From positions 186,001 through 250,000 of the forward strand of contig NZ_AYSE01000006.1 of the NCBI RefSeq assembly GCF_000504165.1: a stretch of DNA of 64,000 nucleotides. Reading direction: 5' to 3'. Numbering within the stretch: the first letter of the stretch is position 1; each line of letters opens with the position of its first letter. Made by a program: the position numbers and the translations under genes. The DNA is from Bacillus sp. FJAT-14578 (lineage in GTDB: Bacteria > Bacillota > Bacilli > Bacillales > Bacillaceae_H). Under the pieces are notes generated by a model that worked only from the letters and a program-made list of their open reading frames with translations, had not been told where the DNA came from and did no database searches. Below, piece after piece: positions 1 through 7,872 of this stretch.

Positions 1-1468
1 GATTATCGTCTAGATATACTTTGATCTGATCATCAGCTGCATTTACTTTGAGTCGATACATTTGATCTGTATTAATCTTAGTAGGTGTTTCAGCAATCAC
101 AGTAGCGATTCCATTTTCAAGTTTCGTCAGCTTGATTGTATCAGTTGAGGCATCAATGCTAGCAGCATATCCGTTTTTCGCATTCTCATCCGCACGGAAT
201 ACGAGTGAGCCTGAACCTTTTCCGCCCTTATCACCTGAAATGGTAATTCCTGCTTCGTAACTAAATCGCTCTCCTTGATCTTCACTCATAATAAATGCAT
301 CGCCGTCATAATTGCCCCGTTTTCCATCATTTGTATCATTCCATGTACCACTTACATTTCTCCATCCGGACAAGTTCGTCACGAAATTCGTTTTGTTCGT
401 AAATTCCACATTGCGAAACACGGCAGTAGAATTCCATGCAGTTAATCCGAACTGTCCATTTTCAAAGGAGGAATCTGTTCCTTCAACAGCTTGCTTACCA
501 TCGAGGAAGACTTTTAACTGGCTTGCCTCTGCCTCTACTTTTACATGATAGGTTTGAGACGTTTCGAGATTAATTGATTTTGAAGCAATATCGGTTACCT
601 TCCCTTGATCGATTTTACTTAACGTTACGAGATCTTTTTCTGCATCCACTTTTGCCATATATGCGCTGGTTGCATCTGTGTTCGAACGAAAAACAAGCCC
701 TCCCGCTCCTTCTCGACCATTCTTTTCAACAAGAGTAATGTCCCCTTCTAACGTAAAAGACCCACCCTTTTGAGGTGACAAGGTATACGAATAAGCACCG
801 GACTGTCCGTTTGCTTGAATACCGCCGTCAGGACCAAACTCGCTTGCATATTTCCAATTTTTCAAATCTGGAGAAGTATAGAACATCACTCTATCTTTCG
901 CAGCTAGAGACATCACCCATTGATTTGTCTCATTGTGCCAAAAAACTTTTGGGTCGCGCCAGTCAGGAATCGGGGCATCCGGCATAACAGGATTACCTTC
1001 ATACTTTTTCCATGTCCTTCCTTTATCATTGCTGTACGCAATACTTTGAACTTGTCCCTTTTCTCCAGAATGAGTAAAGATTGCAACCATTGCTTCTTTA
1101 CCAAATCCCGCTGTATTGTTCCAATCAATGACCGCACTTCCTGAGAAAATATCGCCATTTTCATCAGGAGATAAGGCAAGAGGAAGTTGTTTCCAGTGCA
1201 CTAAATCGGTACTGACGGCATGACCCCAATGCATCGGTCCCCACGTTGTTCCATAAGGATAGTACTGATAAAAAAGATGATATTCCCCTGCATAATAGAC
1301 CATCCCGTTTGGATCATTCATCCAGTTTGCTTCAGGAGTAAAATGATATTGAGGCCGATAATCCTCATTGTAGTAGCTTGAATCGACTGCATAAACAGGC
1401 AAAGACATCGTTAGGAACAATATAAAGATGATTCCTATTTGTATCAATTTCTTTTCTCGTCTCTTCAT
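1..1468 (-). CDS. sacC: Secreted GH32 levanase/exo-fructosidase (SacC type) with internal CBM66-like modules, 3' end outside window
   Basis: The start is ATG at 1468 behind an AGGG-rich ribosome-binding site; about 489 codons lie in the window and the frame is open at the left edge. An N-terminal signal peptide (KRREKK, hydrophobic core, cleavage near AYA/VD) indicates export. GH32 motifs are clear: WMNDPNG (nucleophile Asp52) and DWRDPK (Asp172). After ASEFG (about residue 216) the usual run into the acid/base WECP motif is missing. Instead two CBM66-like beta-sandwich repeats follow (about 224-350 and 355-489; hallmarks GAGGLVFRS, NGYAASID, KVYLDD, GQFGL). In SacC-type levanases this module is normally C-terminal. 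The expected reaction is release of fructose from levan, inulin or sucrose. The gene follows the ABC transporter operon in the same direction, so it probably feeds it. Whether the remaining catalytic half lies beyond the edge cannot be seen. Confidence 0.85.
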   Translation of the reverse strand, partial: MKRREKKLIQIGIIFILFLTMSLPVYAVDSSYYNEDYRPQYHFTPEANWMNDPNGMVYYAGEYHLFYQYYPYGTTWGPMHWGHAVSTDLVHWKQLPLALSPDENGDIFSGSAVIDWNNTAGFGKEAMVAIFTHSGEKGQVQSIAYSNDKGRTWKKYEGNPVMPDAPIPDWRDPKVFWHNETNQWVMSLAAKDRVMFYTSPDLKNWKYASEFGPDGGIQANGQSGAYSYTLSPQKGGSFTLEGDITLVEKNGREGAGGLVFRSNTDATSAYMAKVDAEKDLVTLSKIDQGKVTDIASKSINLETSQTYHVKVEAEASQLKVFLDGKQAVEGTDSSFENGQFGLTAWNSTAVFRNVEFTNKTNFVTNLSGWRNVSGTWNDTNDGKRGNYDGDAFIMSEDQGERFSYEAGITISGDKGGKGSGSLVFRADENAKNGYAASIDASTDTIKLTKLENGIATVIAETPTKINTDQMYRLKVNAADDQIKVYLDDN

Positions 1469-1567
1469 TCCCCTACCCTCTTTCATTCTATAGCTGATAG
1501 TGATGGAAGCTTTGGGTTGTGCGGTACAGACGTTTAGCATAGGCATGTTTTAAAGTGCTTCCTTCAA

Positions 1568-1634
1568 AAAACCGCTTACTAAATTCTACTCTACAAGCAA
1601 CGTGCTGTTGTGGTATTAAATAGCAAGCGGTTTT
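1568..1634 (-). terminator. Candidate intrinsic terminator after the sugar permease gene
   Basis: Ten-base arms AAAACCGCTT (1568-1577) and AAGCGGTTTT (1625-1634) form an inverted repeat with a 47-base loop. On the minus strand the second arm runs into six T residues. It would separate the ABC operon from the levanase gene. The long loop makes the call less certain. Confidence 0.5.
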
Positions 1635-1661
1635 CCACGTTTTTTATTTTACCGTCTAAGA

Positions 1662-2636
1662 TTATTTAGTACGAAGTCGGTCCAAAAGAACTGCAAGAAT
1701 AATGACTCCCCCCTTTATGACAAGCTGCCAATAATAGCTAACATCCAACAAAGTAAGGCCGTTACTGAGCACTCCCATGATCAATGCCCCGATAATCGTT
1801 CCTTGAATGGTTCCAACGCCTCCAGTAAAGCTTGTGCCGCCAAGGATAACGGCAGCGATGGCATCAAGTTCGAATCCAACACCGGCTGTCGGCTGTCCGG
1901 AATACAATCGGCCTGCAAGAACGACTCCAGCAAGTCCTGATAATAAGCCGCTTATCATATATACCTTTATTAAGTTTGCTGCTACCTTTATCCCAGTAAG
2001 ACTGGCTGCTTCTTCATTCCCTCCGATCGCATAGACATGTCGGCCAAACATTGTATATTTCAAAACAAAGAAAGCGATTGCATAAACGAGAACCATAATG
2101 AAAACAGGTGTAGGAATAGCCAACACGGTGCCGGAACCGAAGAATTTAAATAACGGATCCGTTAATACAATCGGATACCCCGCGCTTAATACATAAGCAA
2201 TCCCCCGAATGTACGTAAAGCTTCCTAACGTCACGATAAAGGCTGGAAGTTTTGTTTTAGCCGTTAAGTAACCGTTGATGTATCCGGCAATCATACCCGC
2301 TGTAACTCCGGCAGCCATAGCCGCAATCGCATTCACTCCTTGTTGGGAAAGCATAACGGATATAACACCTGATAAAGCTACGGTAGATCCTACGGATAAG
2401 TCGATCCCGCCTGTCAAGATAACAAACGTCATCCCGGCAGCTAAGATAGCGATGATCGAAATTTGTTTCAATACGTTCAGAAGATTGTTAACTTCTAAGA
2501 AATTGGGCGTAAGAAACGATAGGACTACACACATTAATAAAAGGATCATAATCGTGCTGTAACGGTTCCATAATTCCTTCACGTTCGCTTTTTTCTTTAC
2601 ATGCTCTACCTGTAAGGCATGTGCTTCTGTTCTCAT
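1662..2636 (-). CDS. Sugar ABC transporter permease (RbsC/BPD_transp_2 family)
   Basis: A 324-residue polytopic membrane protein with about eight to ten hydrophobic segments and the family signature GGIDLSVGSTVALSG near residue 75, followed by LPAFIVTLG and GGTSFTGGVGT. These are typical of RbsC/AraH/LsrC-type permeases of carbohydrate ABC importers. It forms the membrane channel that works with the ATPase encoded just upstream; its ATG overlaps the ATPase stop codon by four bases, which indicates translational coupling. It is the third gene of the operon binding protein-ATPase-permease. The substrate cannot be read from this subunit. Levanase downstream makes fructose or another monosaccharide plausible; ribose is the main alternative. 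Confidence 0.88.
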   Translation of the reverse strand: MRTEAHALQVEHVKKKANVKELWNRYSTIMILLLMCVVLSFLTPNFLEVNNLLNVLKQISIIAILAAGMTFVILTGGIDLSVGSTVALSGVISVMLSQQGVNAIAAMAAGVTAGMIAGYINGYLTAKTKLPAFIVTLGSFTYIRGIAYVLSAGYPIVLTDPLFKFFGSGTVLAIPTPVFIMVLVYAIAFFVLKYTMFGRHVYAIGGNEEAASLTGIKVAANLIKVYMISGLLSGLAGVVLAGRLYSGQPTAGVGFELDAIAAVILGGTSFTGGVGTIQGTIIGALIMGVLSNGLTLLDVSYYWQLVIKGGVIILAVLLDRLRTK

Positions 2637-4180
2637 GCTATCTCCCCCGTCGCATAATACATAATCTTTTCCTGACTGGCTTCGTCTCTTGACAAGTCCG
2701 CCCTTATCTTTCCTTCATGCATCACGAGAACCCGGTCACTGACGCTTAATATTTCTGGAAGCTCAGAAGAAATCATGAGAATAGCCATTCCCTCTTTTGC
2801 CAGCTCATCAATGATTTTATAGATTTCCGCTTTCGCGCCTATATCCACTCCCCGGGTCGGCTCATCCAAAAGTAAGATCTTTGGTTGAATAAGTAACCAT
2901 TTCGCAAGAACCACCTTTTGCTGATTTCCACCACTGAGATTCAGTACCTTTTGTTCAGGAGAGGAAACCTTAATGCCGAGTTTTTTAATATAGTCTTCTG
3001 CGTCTTGATGGATCACACTCCAATTCAACATACCTGACTTTTGATACTTTTGCAGCATCGTCATCGTAATGTTCTCTTTTACAGACATATCAAGAAACAA
3101 TCCTTGCTCTTTCCTGCTTTCGGGTACAAGGGAAATTCCGTTTTTAATCGCATCTCGATGTGAAGAAATGTCAACCTTCTCTCCGTGAATCCACACCTCC
3201 CCTGTTTTTTGGGCTGAGGATCCGAAAATGGTACGGACCAGCTCTGTTCTTCCCGCACCTACTAAGCCCGCAAGCCCGACAACTTCTCCTGGATACACTT
3301 GAAACGATACACCTTTCACGACCTTGTGGTCGGATAATTCCTTTACCTCAAGTGCAGGAACATTTCTTTTTAAAGATACATTTCGATTCGGCTTCCTTTG
3401 AAAGATATCTTTCGGTTCACGTCCCACCATTAATTTGACAAGGTGATCCGGGTTGGTTTGGTGAATCGGCATACTGCTTACCCACTGTCCATCCCGAAAT
3501 ATCGTACAGCGATCGGAAATTTTAAAGATTTCATCCATCCTGTGCGAGATATAAACGATGGCAACACCTTGTTTCTTCAGCCCGTCTATCAGAAGAAACA
3601 GCTTATCGATTTCTTTATCCGTAAGGGTGGCTGTCGGTTCATCCATGATTAAAACTTCAGCCCTAAAAGACAATGCACGGGCGATTTCAACCATTTGCTG
3701 TTCGGCCACACTTAAAGAGGAGACAAGCGTTTTAGAACTTAAGTTTGAGCCGATGGATTGCAGAACTTCTGATGCTTTCTCATGAACTTCTTTCCACTTC
3801 ACCATGCCGAGCTTGTTTCTAGGTAAGTCTGTACCCATGTAAATGTTTTCAGCAATGGTCAAATTAGGAGAAAGCTTCAATTCCTGATGTACGACACTAA
3901 TCCCGTTCATTTTTGCTTCTAAAGGGCTTTTCCACTCCACCTGTTGATTCTTATATTCGATCGTTCCAGCATCCGGTTTATATACACCAGATAAAATTTT
4001 CATTAGTGTTGATTTACCTGCACCGTTTTCTCCCATCAACGCATGAACTTCCCCTCCATAAAGTTCAAGCTGCACATTATCAAGGGCTTTGACTCCAGGA
4101 AACTCTTTACTTATACCTGTTATTTTGAGAATAGGAGTATTTTCAGACTTTGGATCATTCCTATTTAGAGAATAGAGCAC
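2633..4180 (-). CDS. Sugar ABC transporter ATP-binding protein, duplicated NBD (RbsA type)
   Basis: A 515-residue protein with two fused nucleotide-binding domains. The first has Walker A GENGAGKST, signature LSVAEQQ and Walker B VLIMDEPT. The second has a degenerate P-loop (GLVGAGRTEL), signature LSGGNQQK and Walker B ILLLDEPTRGVD, the usual asymmetry of RbsA/MglA/LsrA proteins. I placed the start at GTG 4180 because an AAAGGAGG ribosome-binding site lies directly before it; a longer reading from 4231 would translate through that site. It powers uptake through the permease downstream (four-base overlap). The binding-protein gene is 74 bases upstream. It is distinct from the LsrA encoded at 10.6 kb. 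Confidence 0.9.
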   Translation of the reverse strand: MLYSLNRNDPKSENTPILKITGISKEFPGVKALDNVQLELYGGEVHALMGENGAGKSTLMKILSGVYKPDAGTIEYKNQQVEWKSPLEAKMNGISVVHQELKLSPNLTIAENIYMGTDLPRNKLGMVKWKEVHEKASEVLQSIGSNLSSKTLVSSLSVAEQQMVEIARALSFRAEVLIMDEPTATLTDKEIDKLFLLIDGLKKQGVAIVYISHRMDEIFKISDRCTIFRDGQWVSSMPIHQTNPDHLVKLMVGREPKDIFQRKPNRNVSLKRNVPALEVKELSDHKVVKGVSFQVYPGEVVGLAGLVGAGRTELVRTIFGSSAQKTGEVWIHGEKVDISSHRDAIKNGISLVPESRKEQGLFLDMSVKENITMTMLQKYQKSGMLNWSVIHQDAEDYIKKLGIKVSSPEQKVLNLSGGNQQKVVLAKWLLIQPKILLLDEPTRGVDIGAKAEIYKIIDELAKEGMAILMISSELPEILSVSDRVLVMHEGKIRADLSRDEASQEKIMYYATGEIA

Positions 4181-4254
4181 AATATCCCTCCTTTTGTATG
4201 TAGTACCAATATTATCCATGAATTTTATCACTATCTACTATTCTATTAAGATTC

Positions 4255-5223
4255 TTACCAGCCCTTATAGCTGTTTACGCTATCTTGTGTCACAAGTTCT
4301 ACAGGTACTTTAATTTCAGACTTCACTTTCTCGCCTTTCATAATGTTCATACCAATATCAACCGCCTGCTTGACAATCTCATCAGGATGTTGAGCGGATG
4401 TAGCAACAAAACTCTTATTCTTTTTAAGCTCTTCTATTGCTTCCGGAGCACCGTCAACCCCAAGGATAAAGAATTCTTTATCTCGTTTTGCCTGTTCTGC
4501 GGCGATTTGTACGCCAATTGCTTCCGGATCGTTAATGGCAAATACGGCATCAATTTTTCCAGATGGATTCGCTTGTAATATATTTTCCATTACCGTTAAG
4601 GCTTTTTCTTTGTTTCCTTCTCCGTTTTGCTTCGCTACTACCTTAACCTTTGATCCTTTAATGGCATCTTCGAAACCCTTGATGCGGTCCGTTACGGCTG
4701 TTACTGGCGGTCCGTCGATAATCGCGATGCTCCCTTTGTTTTGTAAACGCTTTAAAAGGTATTCGCCAGCAAGCTTTCCTGCTAAATAATTATCAGAAGA
4801 GACAGTAGCATCTACTCCTCCTTCAGCCCCCACGTCAACTGCAACAACTGGAATACCCGCCGCTTTCGCCTGTGCCACAGCTCCTGCAATGCCTTTTGAG
4901 TCTACTGCATTTAAAAGAATCATATCTACCTTTTTCGTGATGAAATCTTCAACTTGCGCCATTTGTTTCGCTAAATCATAGTCAGCGCTTACAACAATGG
5001 CTTCGCCTCCTATTTCTTTCGCAGCTTCTTCAGCTCCCTTTGCCATCGAGACAAAGAACGGATTACTGAGCGTACCTACTGTTAAACCAATTTTTATCTT
5101 CTTGTCTTTGGAATCAGCTTCAGATGTTCCAGCGGTACTGTTCGCTCCATTACTGCAAGCTGCTGTTATAAGCATCAATAAAATCATAAAAAGTGCAACG
5201 GTCATACGAAATGCCTTTTTCAT
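4255..5223 (-). CDS. Sugar-binding lipoprotein of the ABC transporter (RbsB/peripla_BP_4 family)
   Basis: A 322-residue extracellular binding protein. The start chosen is ATG 5223 behind GGGAGGAACC; a longer frame reaches 5304 but its first residues are not signal-like. The signal peptide ends in a lipobox (ITAAC, lipidated Cys23), so the mature protein is tethered to the membrane. The body shows the ribose/galactose-binding fold: IGLTVGTLSNPFF, ADYD, VDMILLNAVDS, DGPPVTAVTDR and FAINDPEAIG. It should deliver a monosaccharide to the permease. First gene of the transporter operon, downstream of a DeoR-type regulator and a 16-base inverted repeat. Substrate assignment (fructose, ribose or other) is inference from the neighbouring levanase. 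Confidence 0.87.
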   Translation of the reverse strand: MKKAFRMTVALFMILLMLITAACSNGANSTAGTSEADSKDKKIKIGLTVGTLSNPFFVSMAKGAEEAAKEIGGEAIVVSADYDLAKQMAQVEDFITKKVDMILLNAVDSKGIAGAVAQAKAAGIPVVAVDVGAEGGVDATVSSDNYLAGKLAGEYLLKRLQNKGSIAIIDGPPVTAVTDRIKGFEDAIKGSKVKVVAKQNGEGNKEKALTVMENILQANPSGKIDAVFAINDPEAIGVQIAAEQAKRDKEFFILGVDGAPEAIEELKKNKSFVATSAQHPDEIVKQAVDIGMNIMKGEKVKSEIKVPVELVTQDSVNSYKGW

Positions 5224-5347
5224 TTTGGTTCCTCCCTGTATTATTTTCTCTTTTTGACCACTCTTTCCGTCCCTTTTACTATCACCATCCCCACATTTGC
5301 GCATTTGCGCATTTTTTAAATAATTTTCGCCTCTACAATTGATGTTT

Positions 5348-5416
5348 TAATCATAAATAATCAAAATTCCCCCATATATTTGATAAATATTGGAAAACTA
5401 TGATTATTTATGATTA
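5348..5416. promoter_or_regulatory. Two-arm candidate operator for the DeoR-type regulator
   Basis: A perfect 16-base inverted repeat, TAATCATAAATAATCA (5348-5363) and TGATTATTTATGATTA (5401-5416), is separated by 37 bases. Each arm is itself a direct repeat of TGATTA spaced one helical turn (10 bases) apart. It lies between the DeoR-family gene and the start of the ABC operon, about 125-190 bases before its start codon. DeoR-family repressors commonly use repeated half-sites and can loop DNA. Function is inferred. Confidence 0.6.
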
Positions 5417-5500
5417 TATTTTATTATTCAGAAAATAACAACAATTTATTTTAAATTTTTCCCACATGGTTTGCGATGTTACGATTAGAATAATGAATAT

Positions 5501-5536
5501 AAAAAAACCACATAAAAGGACATTCTCTCATGTGGT
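5501..5536 (-). terminator. Intrinsic terminator of the DeoR-family gene
   Basis: Arms ACCACAT (5507-5513) and ATGTGGT (5530-5536) followed on the minus strand by seven T residues, 24 bases after the stop codon of the regulator gene. It separates the regulator transcript from the ABC operon. Confidence 0.8.
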
Positions 5537-5560
5537 ATCATCCAAAAATAATTATATAAT

Positions 5561-6331
5561 CTATACATCCGCAAGATACACATCTACCCCGGCTTCCTCC
5601 AGCTTTTTCACAAACGATTTGGGAGTGTATGCATCCATAATACATTTATCAATCTTATCAATTTCAGCAAATTTCGCAAAGGTGGTTTTTTCCGCTTTAC
5701 TATGATCTGCTAGTAAGATCACTTGCTTTGACATCTCAATCATCTTTCTTTTCGTTGCTGCTTCTACAAGATTCGGCGTCGTCAATCCTCCTTCTACTTC
5801 GATTCCGTTTGTCGCAATAAAAGCTTTATCCACTCTTATCATTGACAGCGTAGACTCTGCAATAGGACCGACCAGCGCACACGTTTCTTTTCGTACATTC
5901 CCTCCCACTATGACTACTTCAATTCCCGGTACGTCCTGTAGTTCTTGTGCGAAAACAAGTGAATTTGTTACTACAGTTAACCTGGAAAAAGCATGGAGTT
6001 CCTTTACCAGTTGAAATGTGGTCGTTCCGGAATCAAGTAGAATCGTATCTTCCTCTTCAATAAATTCCATAGCTTTTCTCGCTATAGCCTTCTTCTCTGC
6101 CTGAAACTTGTCTTCTTTCTCATTAAAAGTTGGTTCAAAGTTGACGTTTTGGAGAGAAATAGCTCCTCCATGCGTCCTTCGTAACAATTTTTCTTCCTCT
6201 AATTCTTTTAAGTCTCTGCGTATAGTAGATCCGGATACATTGCAAAACTGAGTTAATTCCGGAACAGAAGCCCTCGACTTTTCCCGAATGTACTCCATGA
6301 TTCTCCTTTTTCGCTCTTCAGCATATAACAT
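5561..6331 (-). CDS. DeoR-family transcriptional regulator
   Basis: A 256-residue regulator from ATG 6331 (AGAGGT ribosome-binding site ten bases before; a GTG four codons further out lies inside that site). The N-terminus has the DeoR winged helix-turn-helix (RKRRIMEYIREKSRASV, then SGSTIRRDLKELEEEKLLRRTHGG). The rest is the DeoRC sugar-phosphate sensor domain (LLDSGTTTFQLV, TVVTNSL, VGGNVR, DKAFIATNGI, LLADHSKAEKTTF). Such proteins usually repress a sugar operon and are relieved by a phosphorylated sugar. It lies just upstream of the ABC transporter operon in the same orientation, with a terminator and a two-arm operator between, so that operon is the likely target; the effector is unknown. 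Confidence 0.9.
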   Translation of the reverse strand: MLYAEERKRRIMEYIREKSRASVPELTQFCNVSGSTIRRDLKELEEEKLLRRTHGGAISLQNVNFEPTFNEKEDKFQAEKKAIARKAMEFIEEEDTILLDSGTTTFQLVKELHAFSRLTVVTNSLVFAQELQDVPGIEVVIVGGNVRKETCALVGPIAESTLSMIRVDKAFIATNGIEVEGGLTTPNLVEAATKRKMIEMSKQVILLADHSKAEKTTFAKFAEIDKIDKCIMDAYTPKSFVKKLEEAGVDVYLADV

Positions 6332-6380
6332 GAAACGCTGCACCTCTGTATACTATATTTTTTCTTTTTGCTGCATGTGA

Positions 6381-6394
6381 TGAAAGTGTTTTCA
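6381..6394. promoter_or_regulatory. cre-like catabolite control site
   Basis: TGAAAGTGTTTTCA matches the CcpA consensus TGWAANCGNTNWCA at 13 of 14 positions (T in place of the central C). It is 50 bases upstream of the DeoR-type gene. It suggests carbon catabolite control of the regulator; not tested. Confidence 0.45.
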
Positions 6395-6628
6395 ATACGC
6401 ACATTTTTAAGTATACTGCAAAATTAAAAGGTTTTGCTTAGATAATTTCGTATCTTCTTTTTTTCCATTTAGCTATGTTCGATTTAGGTGTTTAATTCAT
6501 CAGAAACCATTATGTGAATAAAGAATAACAATGGAGGCTAACGGGAGGATTAATTAAGAGGTTATGGAACAATTGATATGAATGGAATAACCAATTCCTG
6601 AATTGTCCAGAATCAGTATTGAAAAACA

Positions 6629-6650
6629 GCTGTCGAGAAACCTCGACAGC
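6629..6650 (-). terminator. Intrinsic terminator after lsrF
   Basis: A perfect nine-base stem, GCTGTCGAG (6629-6637) with CTCGACAGC (6642-6650) and a four-base loop, followed on the minus strand by TGTTTTTC. It closes the lsrRK-cupin-lsrF transcript. Confidence 0.85.
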
Positions 6651-6690
6651 CTGAAGGCAAAAGAATAAATGTTTCTTCCTCCTTTTATCA

Positions 6691-7482
6691 TTAAGCCTTC
6701 ACATTCACCGTATGTTCATACAACTCTACTGCTTCTTTGACATTATAATTTCGGTGAACAATCGCTTCAATCGCTTTGATCATGGCGAGCGGCTGCTCCG
6801 ATTGCCAGATGTTGCGTCCCATATCGACGCCGGCTGCGCCTTGATTCATGGCATTATACGTAATCTCTAAAGCCTCTTTAATCGTTTCGAACTTAGGACC
6901 GCCGGCAATGACGATCGGAACAGGACATTTGCTCGTGACTTGTTCAAAATCCTCGCAGTAGTAAGTTTTGACGATATCCGCTCCCATTTCTGCCACGACA
7001 CGCGAAGCTAAAGCTAGAAAGCGGAAATCCCTTTTTTCAAGCTCCTTCCCTACGGCAGTGATTCCTAAAACCGGAAGCCCGTAATCATGGGCATCTGTCA
7101 CGACATGGGCCAAATTTGTAATGGTTTGAGTTTCATAGTCAGATCCTACAAAGACGGAGACTCCTACTCCTACAACGTTATGGCGCAGCGCTTCCTTTAC
7201 GGATGTCACGATTGTTTCGTTCGCCAGGTCTTTCCCTACGACAGTCGGGCCTCCAGATACTCTAAGCACCATCGGTTTTTCTGTATTTTCCGGAATGCAA
7301 GCGGCAAGCATACCGCGCGTTAAGTATAGTGAATCCGTATATGGAAGAAGATCTTTTACGGTTTCATGCGGCTTTTCCAGTCCATGGATAGGACCAAGGA
7401 AATATCCATGATCAATGGCAAGCATGACAGCCCTTCCGTTCGGTAAGATTTTATTTAATCGATTTTTAAATCCCCAGCTCAT
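6691..7482 (-). CDS. lsrF: AI-2 degradation aldolase/thiolase LsrF
   Basis: A 263-residue class I aldolase of the DeoC/FbaB family that matches LsrF: AIDHGYFLGP near residue 22, GMLAAC, LRVSGGPTV, then DIVKTYYCEDF with the Schiff-base lysine (Lys172) and GGPKFETIKEALE. LsrF transfers an acetyl group from 3-hydroxy-5-phosphonooxypentane-2,4-dione to CoA in the last step of phospho-AI-2 breakdown. It is somewhat shorter than the enterobacterial protein. It ends the minus-strand unit lsrR-lsrK-cupin-lsrF, 15 bases after the cupin gene, and is closed by a strong terminator. In E. coli lsrF lies with the transporter genes, so the arrangement here differs. Confidence 0.9.
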   Translation of the reverse strand: MSWGFKNRLNKILPNGRAVMLAIDHGYFLGPIHGLEKPHETVKDLLPYTDSLYLTRGMLAACIPENTEKPMVLRVSGGPTVVGKDLANETIVTSVKEALRHNVVGVGVSVFVGSDYETQTITNLAHVVTDAHDYGLPVLGITAVGKELEKRDFRFLALASRVVAEMGADIVKTYYCEDFEQVTSKCPVPIVIAGGPKFETIKEALEITYNAMNQGAAGVDMGRNIWQSEQPLAMIKAIEAIVHRNYNVKEAVELYEHTVNVKA

Positions 7483-7497
7483 TTCCTAACCACTCCT

Positions 7498-7854
7498 TTA
7501 GTTAATAACAGGCTTATCTATGATGACCGAATCATTTTTGCCAATATGCGGCGATTTAACGAAGACGGCTTTGAAGTTTTCGTTCGAGTTGTTGATGAGG
7601 TAGTGCGAATCTTTTGGTCTGCATTGAATCATGTCACCCGGTTTGGCGGGTACTCTTTCATCATTAATATAAAAATCAATTTCACCTTCAAGGATGTAGA
7701 AAATTTCTTCGCAAATTGTATGGTAATGGTTAGGAAAATCCTGACCAGGTTTTAAAACGACAACACCGATATCGACATTTGGACCTTTTGTTAAATATTT
7801 AGGGCCATTGTCTCCAAATCGATATTCAAACTCGGATTCATTTACTTTCTTCAT
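7498..7854 (-). CDS. Small cupin protein of the lsr locus, possible stand-in for LsrG
   Basis: A 118-residue single-domain cupin. The start chosen is ATG 7854, 11 bases after GGAGG; a GTG at 7866 overlaps that site and is unlikely. Cupin motif 1 is PNHYHTICEEIFYILEGE (metal ligands His43, His45, Glu49/50) and motif 2 is PGDMIQCRPKDSHYLIN (His84). Its place between lsrK and lsrF is where a gene for phospho-AI-2 isomerase would be expected. LsrG in enterobacteria is an unrelated ABM-fold protein and no LsrG-like gene is in this locus. I infer that the cupin may isomerise or otherwise process phospho-AI-2. A sensor or binding role is also possible; no function is established by the sequence. Confidence 0.75.
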   Translation of the reverse strand: MKKVNESEFEYRFGDNGPKYLTKGPNVDIGVVVLKPGQDFPNHYHTICEEIFYILEGEIDFYINDERVPAKPGDMIQCRPKDSHYLINNSNENFKAVFVKSPHIGKNDSVIIDKPVIN

Positions 7855-7872
7855 CCATTCATCCACCTCCTT

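Larger units (their letters stand above)
6332..6690. other. Gene-free interval with cre-like site and lsrF terminator
   Basis: This 359-base AT-rich stretch holds the promoter region of the DeoR-type gene, a cre-like site (6381-6394) and the lsrF terminator (6629-6650). A short inverted repeat GGTTAT/ATAACC is visible near 6560-6593. No credible coding sequence was seen. Confidence 0.6.

Noticed and set aside
4180..4231. Longer N-terminus for the RbsA-type ATPase
   Set aside because: It would translate through the AAAGGAGG ribosome-binding site; GTG 4180 is better placed.
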